Positions 47,754 through 57,800 of a DNA stretch of 64,000 nt are shown here, one piece after another (the first letter of the stretch is position 1; the number at the start of each line of letters is the position of its first letter). Position numbers and translations under genes: made by a program. The notes beneath the pieces are model-generated. The model saw only the letters and a list, made by a program, of their open reading frames with translations. It did not search any database and had not been told where the DNA came from. This stretch comes from Brasilonema angustatum HA4187-MV1 (GTDB lineage Bacteria > Cyanobacteriota > Cyanobacteriia > Cyanobacteriales > Nostocaceae), in contig JAHHGV010000003.1 in assembly GCA_019359695.1 (NCBI GenBank), positions 226,603-290,602 of the forward strand, in the 5' to 3' direction.

Positions 47754-47834
47754 ATGGCTTCTCTGTGTGTTGTTTTAGACTCCTGTGTTCTTTTCCCCAT
47801 GCCTCTTTTAAATCTCAAGATTCATGTAATTTAA
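47754..47834 (+). pseudogene. Truncated PIN-domain toxin
   Basis: From ATG 47754 the 26 codons begin MASLCVVLDSCVLFPMPL, matching the VVLDxxVLFPxxL start of PIN ribonucleases with the first catalytic aspartate, but stop shortly after. The remaining PIN domain (the other acidic residues) is absent downstream. It is a deleted toxin. Confidence 0.6.
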
Positions 47835-47933
47835 ACTACCACAAAATATTTACGTGACGAAAATTTTGTAGCAAGTCACATAAAGAACGCCCTAAGTGTT
47901 AAATGTATGATCGTTGAGTGGTGAAAATTTAAC

Positions 47934-48980
47934 ATGAAAGCACAGGTATTTAGAGGCGTTAATCAACTTTCTTACGAAGAACTGCCCGTACCGACACTGG
48001 AACCGGATGAGGTTCTGGTACAGGTGCAGGTGGTGGGGTTGTGTCAGTCGGATATCAAAAAAATTCGTTATCCTTTGTATGAACCGCCGCGCATTTTTGG
48101 ACATGAAACTGCTGGAACTATATCAGCGGTGGGTTCGCAAGTCAAAGGCTGGCAAGTTGGACAACGGGTGGCGGTGATGCACCATATCCCTTGTATGCGT
48201 TGCGATTACTGCCTAAATGATAATTTCTCGATGTGCGATACTTACAAAAACATCTCTACGACAGCAGGATTTAACGCTAGTGGTGGAGGTTTTGCTGAGT
48301 ATGTCAAAGTTCCCGGTCATATTGTGCGTAATGGGGGGTTGATTCCCATTCCTGATAATATCAGTTTTGAAGAAGCAAGTTTTGTAGAACCAACAAATTG
48401 CTGCCTCAAAGCAGTGAAAAAAGCTCAAATTGCTCCTGGGCAAACAGTTTTGATTACTGGAGCCGGACCAATTGGGTTAATGTTTATCATGTTGGTGAAG
48501 TATTTTGGGGCGAAGGCGATCGCCACCGACTTACTCCCATCCCGCATAGAAAAAGCTTTGAGTGTAGGTGCAGAAGCTGCTTTTGATGCCCGTGATGCCA
48601 ATTTACCAGCAAAAATTCATGATTTGACCAATGGCATGGGTGTTGATGTTACCCTACTTGCAGTCCCAAGTGATAAAGCTTTCTTTCAAGCCCTCGACTG
48701 TACTCGCAAAGGTGGAAAAATTCTCTTTTTCGCAGAGTTTCCTGATGAGATGGAAATTCCAGTTAATCCGAATCTTCTCTATCGTAGGGAAATTGACCTG
48801 ATGGGCAGTTACAGTTCATCGTACCGCATTCAAAGTTTAGCAGCTGATATTGTCTTTAATCGACGCATAGATGTGCAAGCATTGATTAGCGATCGCTATC
48901 CATTACAAGATTTATCAGCAGCAGTGGAACAGGCGATCACTCCGACTGCAGAAACGTATAAGATTTTGATTTATCCGTAG
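47934..48980 (+). CDS. Zinc-dependent medium-chain alcohol dehydrogenase
   Basis: The 348-residue enzyme has GHETAGTISAVGSQVKGWQV, with catalytic zinc ligands Cys (GLCQSDI) and His-Glu in GHET. The structural zinc cluster CMRCDYCLNDNFSMC near 85-100 has four cysteines, and the cofactor motif GAGPIGLM lies near residues 177-184. The C-terminal part (KGGKILFFAEFPDEMEIPVN) fits sorbitol/threonine-dehydrogenase-like members. Substrate unknown. The STRR GGAGAAGGGAGCAGG follows the stop. Confidence 0.93.
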   Translation: MKAQVFRGVNQLSYEELPVPTLEPDEVLVQVQVVGLCQSDIKKIRYPLYEPPRIFGHETAGTISAVGSQVKGWQVGQRVAVMHHIPCMRCDYCLNDNFSMCDTYKNISTTAGFNASGGGFAEYVKVPGHIVRNGGLIPIPDNISFEEASFVEPTNCCLKAVKKAQIAPGQTVLITGAGPIGLMFIMLVKYFGAKAIATDLLPSRIEKALSVGAEAAFDARDANLPAKIHDLTNGMGVDVTLLAVPSDKAFFQALDCTRKGGKILFFAEFPDEMEIPVNPNLLYRREIDLMGSYSSSYRIQSLAADIVFNRRIDVQALISDRYPLQDLSAAVEQAITPTAETYKILIYP

Positions 48981-49281
48981 AGAGGGAGAAGGGAGAAGGG
49001 AGCAGGGAGCAGGGAGAGCTAGTGTCCATTGGCTTTTCTTCCTCCCAGCAAGAGATCTTTGTGCCCCGTTTCCTCTTCTTACCTGACTCCCACACTCCCA
49101 ATATGGTTCGGATAAGATCCCCCCGCCTGCGGCGACCCCCTTAAAAAGGGGGTAAATGGGTAAGATAGCCCCCCTTTTTAAGGGGGGTTGGGGGGATCTC
49201 CTTTGAGATAACCGATATTACCGAACCGTATTGTTCTCACTCCCACATTCCCTCACTCCCCTCATATTCCACACAAACAAA
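48981..49281. repeat. STRR and MITE-like copy between genes
   Basis: The gap opens with GGGAGAA/GGGAGCA heptamers (48981-49018), then holds a shorter copy of the AATAYGGTTCGGT element, then the phosphate transporter's upstream region. No gene. Confidence 0.7.
49100..49232. mobile_element. Second copy of the AATAYGGTTCGGT MITE-like element
   Basis: Ends AATATGGTTCGG (49100-49111) and, inverted, AATACGGTTCGGT (49220-49232) enclose 133 bp. The internal block (CCCCCCGCCTGCGGCG, TTAAAAAGGGGGTAAA, TTGGGGGGATCTCCTTTGAG) equals that of the longer copy at 29844-30217, without its internal duplication. Confidence 0.75.
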
Positions 49282-50616
49282 ATGCTTGTCATCATAGTTG
49301 CACTTCTCGCCTTTTATCTCGCTTGGAATCTCGGAGCAAATGACGTTGCTAACTCAATGGGAACTTCTGTTGGTTCCAAAGCTGTTACCCTCAAACAGGC
49401 ATTGATTATTGCTGGAGTGTTAGAGTTTACGGGTGCGGTACTGTTTGGACAAGAAGTATCGCAAACTTTGGCGACAGAAATTGTCAACCCAGCTTTGTTT
49501 GCCGATACACCGCAAATGCTAGTTACTGGAATGGTGGCGGTGCTGCTTTCTGGCGGTTTGTGGCTGCAAATTGCCACATCACGGGGTTTGCCTGTATCAT
49601 CTTCTCATGCGGTTGTTGGTGCGATCGCCGGATTTAGTTGGGTTGCTTTGGGAGTGAGTGCGATCGATTGGTCAACAATTGGACAAATCACGATAGGTTG
49701 GATTATCACCCCAGTCATCACTGGTGCAATTGCTGCTTTATTCTACAGTCAAATCAAGCGCTGGATTTTAGATCAACCAAATCCATTAATACAGTTAAAC
49801 GAGTGGATTCCTTGGTTGAGTGCTGTTTTGCTGGGGATATTTGGTGTGATTGTGCTACCGTCATTAACTCAGGGACTAGCAACTTTTCTGATTGAGCAAG
49901 TTGGTTTCAAAATACCTGCCCATGATATTCCATTGGTAACTGGTGCTGTAGCTGCAGTTGGACTCACCTTTTACAGCTGGCGACAGTTGGAGGTGGGGAG
50001 CAGGGGAGCAGAGGAGCAGGGGAGCAGGGGAGCAGGGGAAGTAGGGGAAGCAGGGGGAGCAGGGGAGCAAGGAAGAGTAGTAATCCGAAATCCCCGATTC
50101 ACTAATCCTGTTGAGGGGATATTTGGTCGATTTCAATTGCTTAGTGCTTGTTTTGTTGCTTTTGCTCATGGTTCTAATGATGTGGGAAATGCGATCGCTC
50201 CTCTAGCTGCAATTGCTTACATTAACCGCACTGGCACAGTACCTACAGATGGTTTTAACATCCCCATATGGATTCTAATACTTGGTGGCGTTGGAATTGT
50301 GACTGGTTTAGCCATTTTGGGAAAAAAAGTTATCGCCACGATTGGCGAAAGTATTATTTCCTTGCAACCCAGTAGTGGATTTTGTGCTGAACTCGCAACT
50401 GCCACAACTATCCTCCTTGCCTCTCGGTTGGGTTTACCCGTCTCCACCTCCCATGCTTTGGTTGGTGGTGTCGTTGGTATTGGATTGGTGCAAGATATTA
50501 AGTCTATTAAATTCAAAACTCTTCAAGGAATTGCTGCAGCATGGGTGATTACAGTTCCTGCAAGTGCGGTTCTTAGCGCGGCTATCTTTTCAGTGTTGAG
50601 ATTAAAGTTTGGATGA
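49282..50616 (+). CDS. PiT-family inorganic phosphate transporter
   Basis: PiT proteins import phosphate with protons or sodium. From ATG 49282 the product has 444 residues; the frame continues upstream but without a start of comparable quality. Membrane repeats contain the family signature LAWNLGANDVANSMGTSVGS near residues 12-31 and its second copy VAFAHGSNDVGNAIAPLAAI. Other segments are ATSRGLPVSSSHAVVGAIAG and RLGLPVSTSHALVGGVVGIG. Between the two halves, residues about 237-266 are encoded by a GGAGCAGGG-type tandem repeat (49990-50079), an unusual insertion in the cytoplasmic loop that keeps the frame. Confidence 0.95.
   Translation: MLVIIVALLAFYLAWNLGANDVANSMGTSVGSKAVTLKQALIIAGVLEFTGAVLFGQEVSQTLATEIVNPALFADTPQMLVTGMVAVLLSGGLWLQIATSRGLPVSSSHAVVGAIAGFSWVALGVSAIDWSTIGQITIGWIITPVITGAIAALFYSQIKRWILDQPNPLIQLNEWIPWLSAVLLGIFGVIVLPSLTQGLATFLIEQVGFKIPAHDIPLVTGAVAAVGLTFYSWRQLEVGSRGAEEQGSRGAGEVGEAGGAGEQGRVVIRNPRFTNPVEGIFGRFQLLSACFVAFAHGSNDVGNAIAPLAAIAYINRTGTVPTDGFNIPIWILILGGVGIVTGLAILGKKVIATIGESIISLQPSSGFCAELATATTILLASRLGLPVSTSHALVGGVVGIGLVQDIKSIKFKTLQGIAAAWVITVPASAVLSAAIFSVLRLKFG
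49990..50079. repeat. GGAGCAG tandem repeat inside the phosphate transporter gene
   Basis: About 90 bp of tandem GGAGCAG/GGGGAGCA units, the same repeat class as those in neighbouring gaps, translate in frame to Gly, Ala, Glu and Gln rich sequence. It looks like an STRR that became coding. Confidence 0.85.
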
Positions 50617-50628
50617 CGCGCGTATTAC

Positions 50629-50747
50629 CTCACCCCGGCTTTGGCTAACGCCAAAACCTCCCCTCTCCTTGCTAAGGAGAGGGGTGCCCGTAAGGGCGGG
50701 GTGAGGTTAAATCGACACCGAATCAAAGCTTAAACGTTCTACATATC
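50629..50747. repeat. 3' repeat block behind the intact haemagglutinin gene
   Basis: The block holds CCTCACCCCGGCTTTGGCTA, the stem arms CCCTCTCCTTGCTAAGGAGAG and a region corresponding to the last codons and 3' flank of the frameshifted paralogue (33901-34120). It suggests that the gene was duplicated together with its 3' flank, and it can serve as a terminator for both converging genes. Confidence 0.8.
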
Positions 50748-53510
50748 TTATTTCACTGCAGCACAATTACTAGTAGGTGCTGGCTGCTCACGCTGTAGGC
50801 CAGTCTTAGTAGGATCATAAGCGACCAGCACCACCTCACCTTTTTCGTTATATATCCAACCCTGTGCTGGTATTATCTGTTTGACAGGTGGCTTTTGAGA
50901 TGGCTGCTTTTTTGTTGCACTTGTTGAATTTACCGTACTGGCAACAGGTTCAAGTAAATCAACGCGCACATTATCACTACTGAGAATTTTATTTGGATCA
51001 GATGGCAGTCCGCCGCGTCCGGTGATGGTGAAAGTACTACCAAAACCTTTGATACAGGGATTTTGAGCAACCTGCTGTGCTGGGTCGATGACAGTTTCTG
51101 TTAATTCAAATAACCCTTGACTAGGATCAATCTCAGGTGTGTTAAATTGCACAGTACCACTATACTGTGGGCCGCGTTCGGAAGTCGCACTAATCACGCT
51201 GTTTGGAGAAAGAAATCTATTACCTTTAGTTGTAATGCTTACCTTCCCACCATAGCCTTGTTGGGCATTGGCTGTAATCTTGCTATTTTCAAAGGCAACT
51301 AAGTTGTCAGTGTTGATGGTAATATTACCTCCATCAGCTGTGCCTGTGGCATTTGTCGTGATATTGCTGTTGCGGCGCAAGATAACGTCGTCAGAATTCA
51401 AGATAATGTTGCCCTGTTCTGCTGTGGTGTTGGCTTTAGCTGTGGTGTTGGAGTTAATAGATGCTCGGTTGTCCAGTTTGATGGAGTTAGCCCTAACTGT
51501 TAGCAAGCCTGCACTTCCTGTTCCTGAACTGCTAACATTAATTTGTCCGTCGTTAGTCAAGTCAACAGCACTGGCATTAATATTTATATTGCCGCCTTTA
51601 AACTTGCCTTCTGTTGTTGCTGTGACAGCACCCTTATCTGATATACGTAAGTTACGACTATTAATAGTGATATCACCAGCATTACCTCCGGCATTTCGTT
51701 CACTAGTCGTCGTCACCGTAGTATTTGTAAAGCTTTGCGAGCGATCACGATTCTTGGGTATGAGTGGCTGAGTGCCGGAAATTTCTACTCGATCAGTGGC
51801 GTTAATCACAATCTTACCAGAGTTACCACTGTTGAGCGATCTAGATGAGACTTCTGTCCCATCTGTAATAAAAACAGACTGTCCGCGAATATTTATATCA
51901 CCTGCATTGCCTAGTACTGAGTATGTTGTTGTAGGCGGGGGCAATCCAACAGCAGTGTTGACCAAAGTATGTTCCAATAAGACAGGACCGGAGGATTGTA
52001 TTGTGATGTTGCCGGAATTTTTTCCTTCAAGATAGGCTTGGGTAACAATGGAGCTATTGTTTGTTAATGATACAAACTCATTACCTTGCAGTGATATGTT
52101 TCCCGCATCTCCACTGAAGCCACTGCTCGAAATAAAAGCATTTGAGAAAGAAATCCCTCGATTGGCTTGCAGTGATATGTTGCTGCCACCTTCTTTTCCG
52201 CCAAAGGCACTGTTGGTGGAAATCACCCTATTACTTAGCTGCTCATCCTGCCCAATTAAAGAGATAGAACCATTGGCTTGCAGTGATATGTTGCCGCTGC
52301 GCCCACTTCCAACCGTACGGTCGTTACTATAGTTACTAGCATCTAATGCAGGCTTTGCATCAAGTTCTCGATTATTACCCGGAGTTTGATAAGTGGGATT
52401 ATTTATGGAAATATCGCCAACAGCTTGAATATCGATGTTACCTGCATCGCCATTCCCCAAGGTGCGGGTGCGAAGTATTCCGCCATTAAAGTCCACTGTT
52501 GTTGCTTTGACTTTAATGTTACCAGCGTTACCTGTTGCCCCTATATTAACAACATTGTTAATCCGGCTATCCTGATTGACTTTGAGTGCTCCTGTGAGAT
52601 TGAGGTTCACATCACCTGGCTGTTGAGTGTCTGCCGTTAACCCTTGCCCGATGCCCGCAGAAATGCTACTTTGTCCAGAAAGATTTAAATTACGGGCGGT
52701 AACTATCACATTGCCCGCACTTCTATCAGTAACATCCACCTTGGCTGTATTGCCCAGAGATACATCCGCTCTCTGTAGATTATCAGAAAAATTTAAGTTC
52801 AGATTATTAGCACTACCCAATAGTCCAACCGTTCCTGTTCCTGCAACTCCTGCCAACTCGATACGACCATTAGGAGCCTGCAAAGAACCACCATTTAAGC
52901 TGACGTTACCACCTACGAGTGTTAACGAGTTCCCTTGTCCAACAGCAAGATTAGTAGATTGACTAGTGATATTTTGAGGATTATTCCGAAACCCCAACCC
53001 AATCGGAACATTTATAGTTAACAATGGCGGTGCTTGGGGATTCGTCGCACTAAACTCAAACCCATTCTTAAACAGCAAACTATTTGCCGTACTTCCCAAA
53101 AATGAACCACCCACATCCAACCGGGCATTTGGTCCAAAGATAATTCCATTCGGGTTGATCAAAAACAAGTTCGCTTTGCCCAACACACCCAAAACACCTT
53201 GAATATTCGAGACATTACCCCCAGTCACTCTGGTGAGTATGTTTGCAATCCCCGCTGGATTGGAAAAATAAGCTCCTCTACCTGCATTGATATTAAATTG
53301 CTGAAAACTGTGGAACAGGTTGTCCCCACGAATTGCGCCCCCATCAATCCTGTCGCTAGGGATACCCTTAATCTCAACATTGGGAGCAACAACAGAACTT
53401 TCTGCACCGAGACTGTTATCAGGAGTGATTTGTGCTCTTGCTACGGTGAAATAGGTAAAGCTGAATACGGTTGCAAGAGGTAATGTGAACAAAAAGAATG
53501 GGTGACGCAC
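50748..53510 (-). CDS. Intact TPS-type filamentous haemagglutinin paralogue
   Basis: This is a 920-residue secreted adhesin, start GTG 53510 with TGAGG about 10 bases upstream. The signal peptide (FFLFTLPLATVFSFTYFTVA) and the N-terminal haemagglutination domain (NIQGVLGVLGKANLFLINPN, GIIFGPNARLDVGGSFLGST) are almost identical to those of the frameshifted gene at 30359-33908, as is the C-terminal end (GFGSTFTITGRGGLPSDPNK, GWIYNEKGEVVLVAYDPTKT). The central beta-helix differs widely. Similar ends with different centres point to duplication with diversification or recombination of the passenger part. Exported across the outer membrane by a TpsB partner that is not in the window. Confidence 0.9.
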   Translation of the reverse strand: MRHPFFLFTLPLATVFSFTYFTVARAQITPDNSLGAESSVVAPNVEIKGIPSDRIDGGAIRGDNLFHSFQQFNINAGRGAYFSNPAGIANILTRVTGGNVSNIQGVLGVLGKANLFLINPNGIIFGPNARLDVGGSFLGSTANSLLFKNGFEFSATNPQAPPLLTINVPIGLGFRNNPQNITSQSTNLAVGQGNSLTLVGGNVSLNGGSLQAPNGRIELAGVAGTGTVGLLGSANNLNLNFSDNLQRADVSLGNTAKVDVTDRSAGNVIVTARNLNLSGQSSISAGIGQGLTADTQQPGDVNLNLTGALKVNQDSRINNVVNIGATGNAGNIKVKATTVDFNGGILRTRTLGNGDAGNIDIQAVGDISINNPTYQTPGNNRELDAKPALDASNYSNDRTVGSGRSGNISLQANGSISLIGQDEQLSNRVISTNSAFGGKEGGSNISLQANRGISFSNAFISSSGFSGDAGNISLQGNEFVSLTNNSSIVTQAYLEGKNSGNITIQSSGPVLLEHTLVNTAVGLPPPTTTYSVLGNAGDINIRGQSVFITDGTEVSSRSLNSGNSGKIVINATDRVEISGTQPLIPKNRDRSQSFTNTTVTTTSERNAGGNAGDITINSRNLRISDKGAVTATTEGKFKGGNININASAVDLTNDGQINVSSSGTGSAGLLTVRANSIKLDNRASINSNTTAKANTTAEQGNIILNSDDVILRRNSNITTNATGTADGGNITINTDNLVAFENSKITANAQQGYGGKVSITTKGNRFLSPNSVISATSERGPQYSGTVQFNTPEIDPSQGLFELTETVIDPAQQVAQNPCIKGFGSTFTITGRGGLPSDPNKILSSDNVRVDLLEPVASTVNSTSATKKQPSQKPPVKQIIPAQGWIYNEKGEVVLVAYDPTKTGLQREQPAPTSNCAAVK

Positions 53511-54219
53511 CGGTTTTATCCTCAGTAGCCTACAAGTTTTGAATAAGGGGTTGGAAAAAAGACTTTACAATAAGTAAAATTATGCTTCTTGAGTACTAAT
53601 ATCAGCTTTGTAGGCAAAGAGTGCTTATTTGTAAGATTTTGTGACAAAGTTAGGACTTACGCACTGAAAACTCGAAACCTCGATCCCCCCTAGCCCCCGC
53701 CAGGTGCTACAACGGGGGGAACCCTCCGCAGTCGCCACAACGGGACGCCACATGCTTCAAGTCGGGAAACCCGCCCAACGCAGTGGCTCGGGAACCCCCG
53801 CAAGGCGCTGCTCTCCCCAACGCACTGGCTCCCCTTAAAAAGGGGTGAATCTTAAAAGCCCCCTTTTTAAGCAGGGCTGTTTCATTCGTTAAGGAGAGAG
53901 GATTTGTCAATACGTAGCGCGATAATTTTTGGGATAGAAGTTATAGAAAACCTATATTTGGATCCAGAAAATTTAACTTTTATCCAGAAAATTAAGGACC
54001 AGCGCTAACATTAACCCTTGACATTATGAGCCTTTGAGGGAATGAAACAGCCCTGCCTTTTTAAGGGGGTTGGGGGATCTCTTCTGCGTAAGTCCTAAAA
54101 GTGTTTTTTGTCATATGACCCACGATTCGGGCTTTACCCCACCCCGGTTTTGTCTTACCCCAAAACCTCCCCTCCCCTTATAAAGGGGATGGGACATTAT
54201 CGTTGTGGTTAGCGATCGC
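53511..54219. repeat. Repeat-filled gap, no gene
   Basis: From about 53690 to 54075 several GC-rich repeat blocks follow, among them GGGACGCCACATGCTTCAAG, AACGCAGTGGCTC and CCCTTAAAAAGGGG. AGGACTTACGCACTGAAA near 53650 recurs inverted as TGCGTAAGTCCTAAAA near 54086, so 53650-54100 may be one composite element. The phrase AATGAAACAGCCCTG near 54042 is complementary to CAGGGCTGTTTCATTC near 53873. No credible reading frame. Confidence 0.7.
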
Positions 54220-54621
54220 TCAAACGTTCTCTTCTTCTAAACTATTTTTTATCTTTTCATACAAAATTCGACTTTCTTCGTTTTCCGAAATACTTACATA
54301 GCGAATTAAATTCGCTGTGCATTCAGCTGCAAGAAACGCCAGCCTAACACCGTATGGAATATCCTCTATGAAATGTTGTAACTCGTAATTCTCACAAAAT
54401 TTCTCTTCAGCTTCTTCTATTTTCCCTTCATTGTTGACTTGTTCATCTTTGACGATAGAACACATGAGAATTTGAAATTTCACTCCGATTTTTTCTATTG
54501 CATTATAAAGTGAAATCTTTTTTTCAAGAGCGTAAGCACAAGCACGTAATAATTTAGACAAATCTTCGTGACTGCCTGCTTCAAAAAAGGTTTCTTTATC
54601 AAATTCTGGCTCAACAATCAT
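54220..54621 (-). CDS. Soluble helical protein, unknown function
   Basis: The 133-residue protein is acidic and helical (HEDLSKLLRACAYALEKKIS, LQHFIEDIPYGVRLAFLAAE), with no signal peptide or membrane helix. No family recognised. It sits alone between repeat-rich gaps with a terminator-like GC block on its 3' side. Confidence 0.6.
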   Translation of the reverse strand: MIVEPEFDKETFFEAGSHEDLSKLLRACAYALEKKISLYNAIEKIGVKFQILMCSIVKDEQVNNEGKIEEAEEKFCENYELQHFIEDIPYGVRLAFLAAECTANLIRYVSISENEESRILYEKIKNSLEEENV

Positions 54622-54670
54622 CTTTCGTTTTCTAACTCATTATAGAAAGGGCGCTACGTCTGTTAATCCA

Positions 54671-54703
54671 AATAGAAGTAGGGAACAGGGAACAGGGAAC
54701 AGG
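54671..54703. repeat. GGAACAG heptamer array
   Basis: Heptamers GGAACAG repeat about four times upstream of the unknown minus-strand gene; STRR class. Confidence 0.85.
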
Positions 54704-54852
54704 AAACAGGTAATTCTAAACGCTTAACTCTTAACAGAATCTCGTAAAATCTCACTTTTGCAAGAGGTCTATTCAGCCAAAATCAATGAAATTCGATAAG
54801 CTGCTTCACATCCACTCCATTTTTTCGATGCTAATAACCATGAGCCTGCATT

Positions 54853-57800
54853 TCAACCTGCTACTGTTGGGTTTCCTGCTGAAATTCCGCTCAAAAACTG
54901 CTGAAAACGCTCATCAGAGGCAATTTCATCAAAATCTATGTCAGTTGCCGCTTCTTCCTTATAATCAGGATTAATCTCAACTGCCCGTTGCAGATTTTCT
55001 AAAGCTAACTCAACCTCTCTTTGCAGTGCGTAACAAGCAGCTTTGTTATAATAAGCACTGGCGTAATCTGGTTTTATTTCCAGGGCTTTGTTGAAACATT
55101 CAATCGCTTCGTCATCTTGTCCTAGCCTTACTAAAGCGTAACCTTGATTATTCCAGGCTTTGTAAGACTCAGGCTTGAGTTTGATGGCTTTGTCAAAACA
55201 AGCGATCGCATCTTCATATCGTTCCATTTCTTGCAAAGCAAGAGCTCTGTTGAACCATGCGACACCATCATCCGGCTTAACTTGCGTTGCTTTCTTGAAA
55301 GCAATAAAAGCTTGCTTGTGTTTTTGTAAGTATCCCAATGCTACACCAAGGTCAACCCAGGCTTGATGGTACTCTGGGTTGATTTTCAAAGCTTGTTCGT
55401 AGGAGGCGATCGCATCTTTGTACTGTTTCAACCTCCCTAAAGCCATACCTCTGTTCAACCAAGCAACAGCGTCTTTTGGCTGAATTTCCACTGCTTGGTT
55501 GTAAATAGCAAGCGCATCTTCGTAGCGTCTTTGGGAAAAAAGAACATTTGCTTGTTTGAGAATATCATCAACTTTTGACTCTTGTTGAGTCTGAGTATGT
55601 TCTCTCACCTCTGGTTGTTGTGGCACTTGCTGTATTTTTTTCTCGACTTTCGCCGTTGCAGATTTGGGGACAGAGGGAGGAGATATGACTACAAGTGGTA
55701 CCTCCTGTACTTTTTGATCTGCTTTGCGAGTCGCAGATTTGGGGACAGAGGGAGGAGATATGACTACAAGTGGTACCTCCTGTACTTTTTGATCTGCTTT
55801 GCGAGTCGCAGATTTGGGGACAGAGGGAGGAGATATGACTACAAGTGGTACCTCCTGTACTTTTTCCTCCACTTTCGCAGTTGCAGATTCGGCGACAGAG
55901 GGAGGAGGTGTAACCACAGACAGTTGCTCAAGCATAATTTTTTTTCTTTGTTGAGCATCCTTCTGCAATTCCGAAAGTTGAGATACAAATTCTGCTTCTA
56001 GTTCTCCCAGCTTCTCAAGAATAGTATTTTTTCTTTGTTGAGCATTCAACTGTAATTCTGAAAACTTAGATGCAAACTCACCGCCAGATTTCTCTAAATT
56101 CTCTACTACTGTTTCTTTGCGTTGTTGAGCATCCACTTGCAGTTTCGACAGGAAAGATGCAAATTCTAAGCGTAATTGCTCTAAACTTTGGATAATTTTG
56201 TACTTTTGCTGCTCTGCATCCGACTGCAATCCCGACATTTGAGATGTCAATTCGGAATTCGATTCTTTTATGTTCCCGAGTACAATATCCTTTTGTTGTT
56301 GAACTTGGTTCTGTAATGCGGACAGTTGTGAGCTAAATTCTAAGCGCAATTGATCCAAGCTTTCCGTCAGGTTGTGTTTTTGAAATTCTGCATCCGATTG
56401 AAATTCTGACATTTGAGAAGTCAATTCGGAATTCGATTCTTCTATATTCCCGAGTACAATATCCCTTCGTTGTTGAACACTTTCTTGTAATGTAGACAGT
56501 TGTGAGCTAAATTCTAAGCGCAATTGATCCAAGCTTTCCGTCAGGTTGTGTTTTTGTACTTCTGCATCCCATTGCAATCCCGACATTTTCTCTGTCCACT
56601 CGGAACTCGATTCTTCTATATTCCCGAGTACAATATCCCTTCGTTGTTGAACACTTTCTTGTAATGCAGACAGTTGTGAGCTAAATTCTAAGCGCAATTG
56701 CTCCAAGCTTTCGAGCAGCTTGTGTTTTTGTACTTCTGCATTTGATTGGAATTCTGACACTTGAGAAGTCAATTCGGAATTCGATTCTTCTATATTCCCG
56801 AGTACAATATCCCTTCGTTGTTGAACACTTTCTTGTAATGCAGACAGTTGTGAGCTAAATTCTAAGCGCAATTGCTCCAAGCTTTCGAGCAGCTTGTGTT
56901 TTTGTACTTCTGCATCCCATTGCAATCCCGACATTTTCTCTGTCCACTCGGAACTCGATTCTTCGATATTTCCTAGTGCGATATCCTTTTGTTGTTGAAC
57001 ACTTTCTTGTAATGCAGACAGTTTTGAGCTAAATTCTAAGCGCAATTGCTCCAAGCTTTCCGTCAGATTGTGTTTTTGTACTTCTGCATTTGATTGGAAT
57101 TCTGACATGTGAGATGTCAACTCAGAATTCGATTCTTCTATATTCCCGAGTACGATATCCTTTTGTTCTTGAACTTGGTTCTGTAATGTAGATAGTCGAG
57201 ATACAACTTCTGACTGTAATTGCTCCAAATCCTCAAAAATCTTGTTCTTTTGCTGTTGAGCACCAAACTCGAATCCAGATAGTTGAGTTGCAAACTCAAA
57301 CCGGGACTGTTCGATATTTTCCAGTGCGATATTCTTTTGTTGTTGAACCTCGCCTTGTAATTCCGACAGTTGAGATGCAACTTCTAGTTCCCATGTTCTT
57401 AAATTCTCAACAGTTGTATTTCTTTGCTGTTGGGTTTGCAATTCTAACTCAGAAACTTGAGTCGAAAATTCATATTCTAAAGTTTTGACGTTTTGCTTAG
57501 AATTTTTTATGGCTGTTTCTAATTCTGATGTCAGTTGCTCTTGTAAATTCAATATTTGAGATGGAATTATAGATAAAGTTTCTTGTTCAGTTGTGATTTT
57601 TTGTTGAAGAGCATCTACTTCTTTATCTAAGCCAGAAGTAATATTTCTCGTTTCTTGGATGAGTTTTTGTGCTTCTTGCTTAACACTCACTAGCTGTTTT
57701 TCTAACTCTTCGAGTCCGTGTAGCCGTTCGATTGCCTTATCAACTATCTCACGGATAGCAACCCGTCTCAGCAGGAATAACGCAGCAATCACTGTGACTG

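Noticed and set aside
53707..53910. 67-residue minus-strand frame between repeats
   Set aside because: It is translated GC-rich repeat DNA; no protein features.
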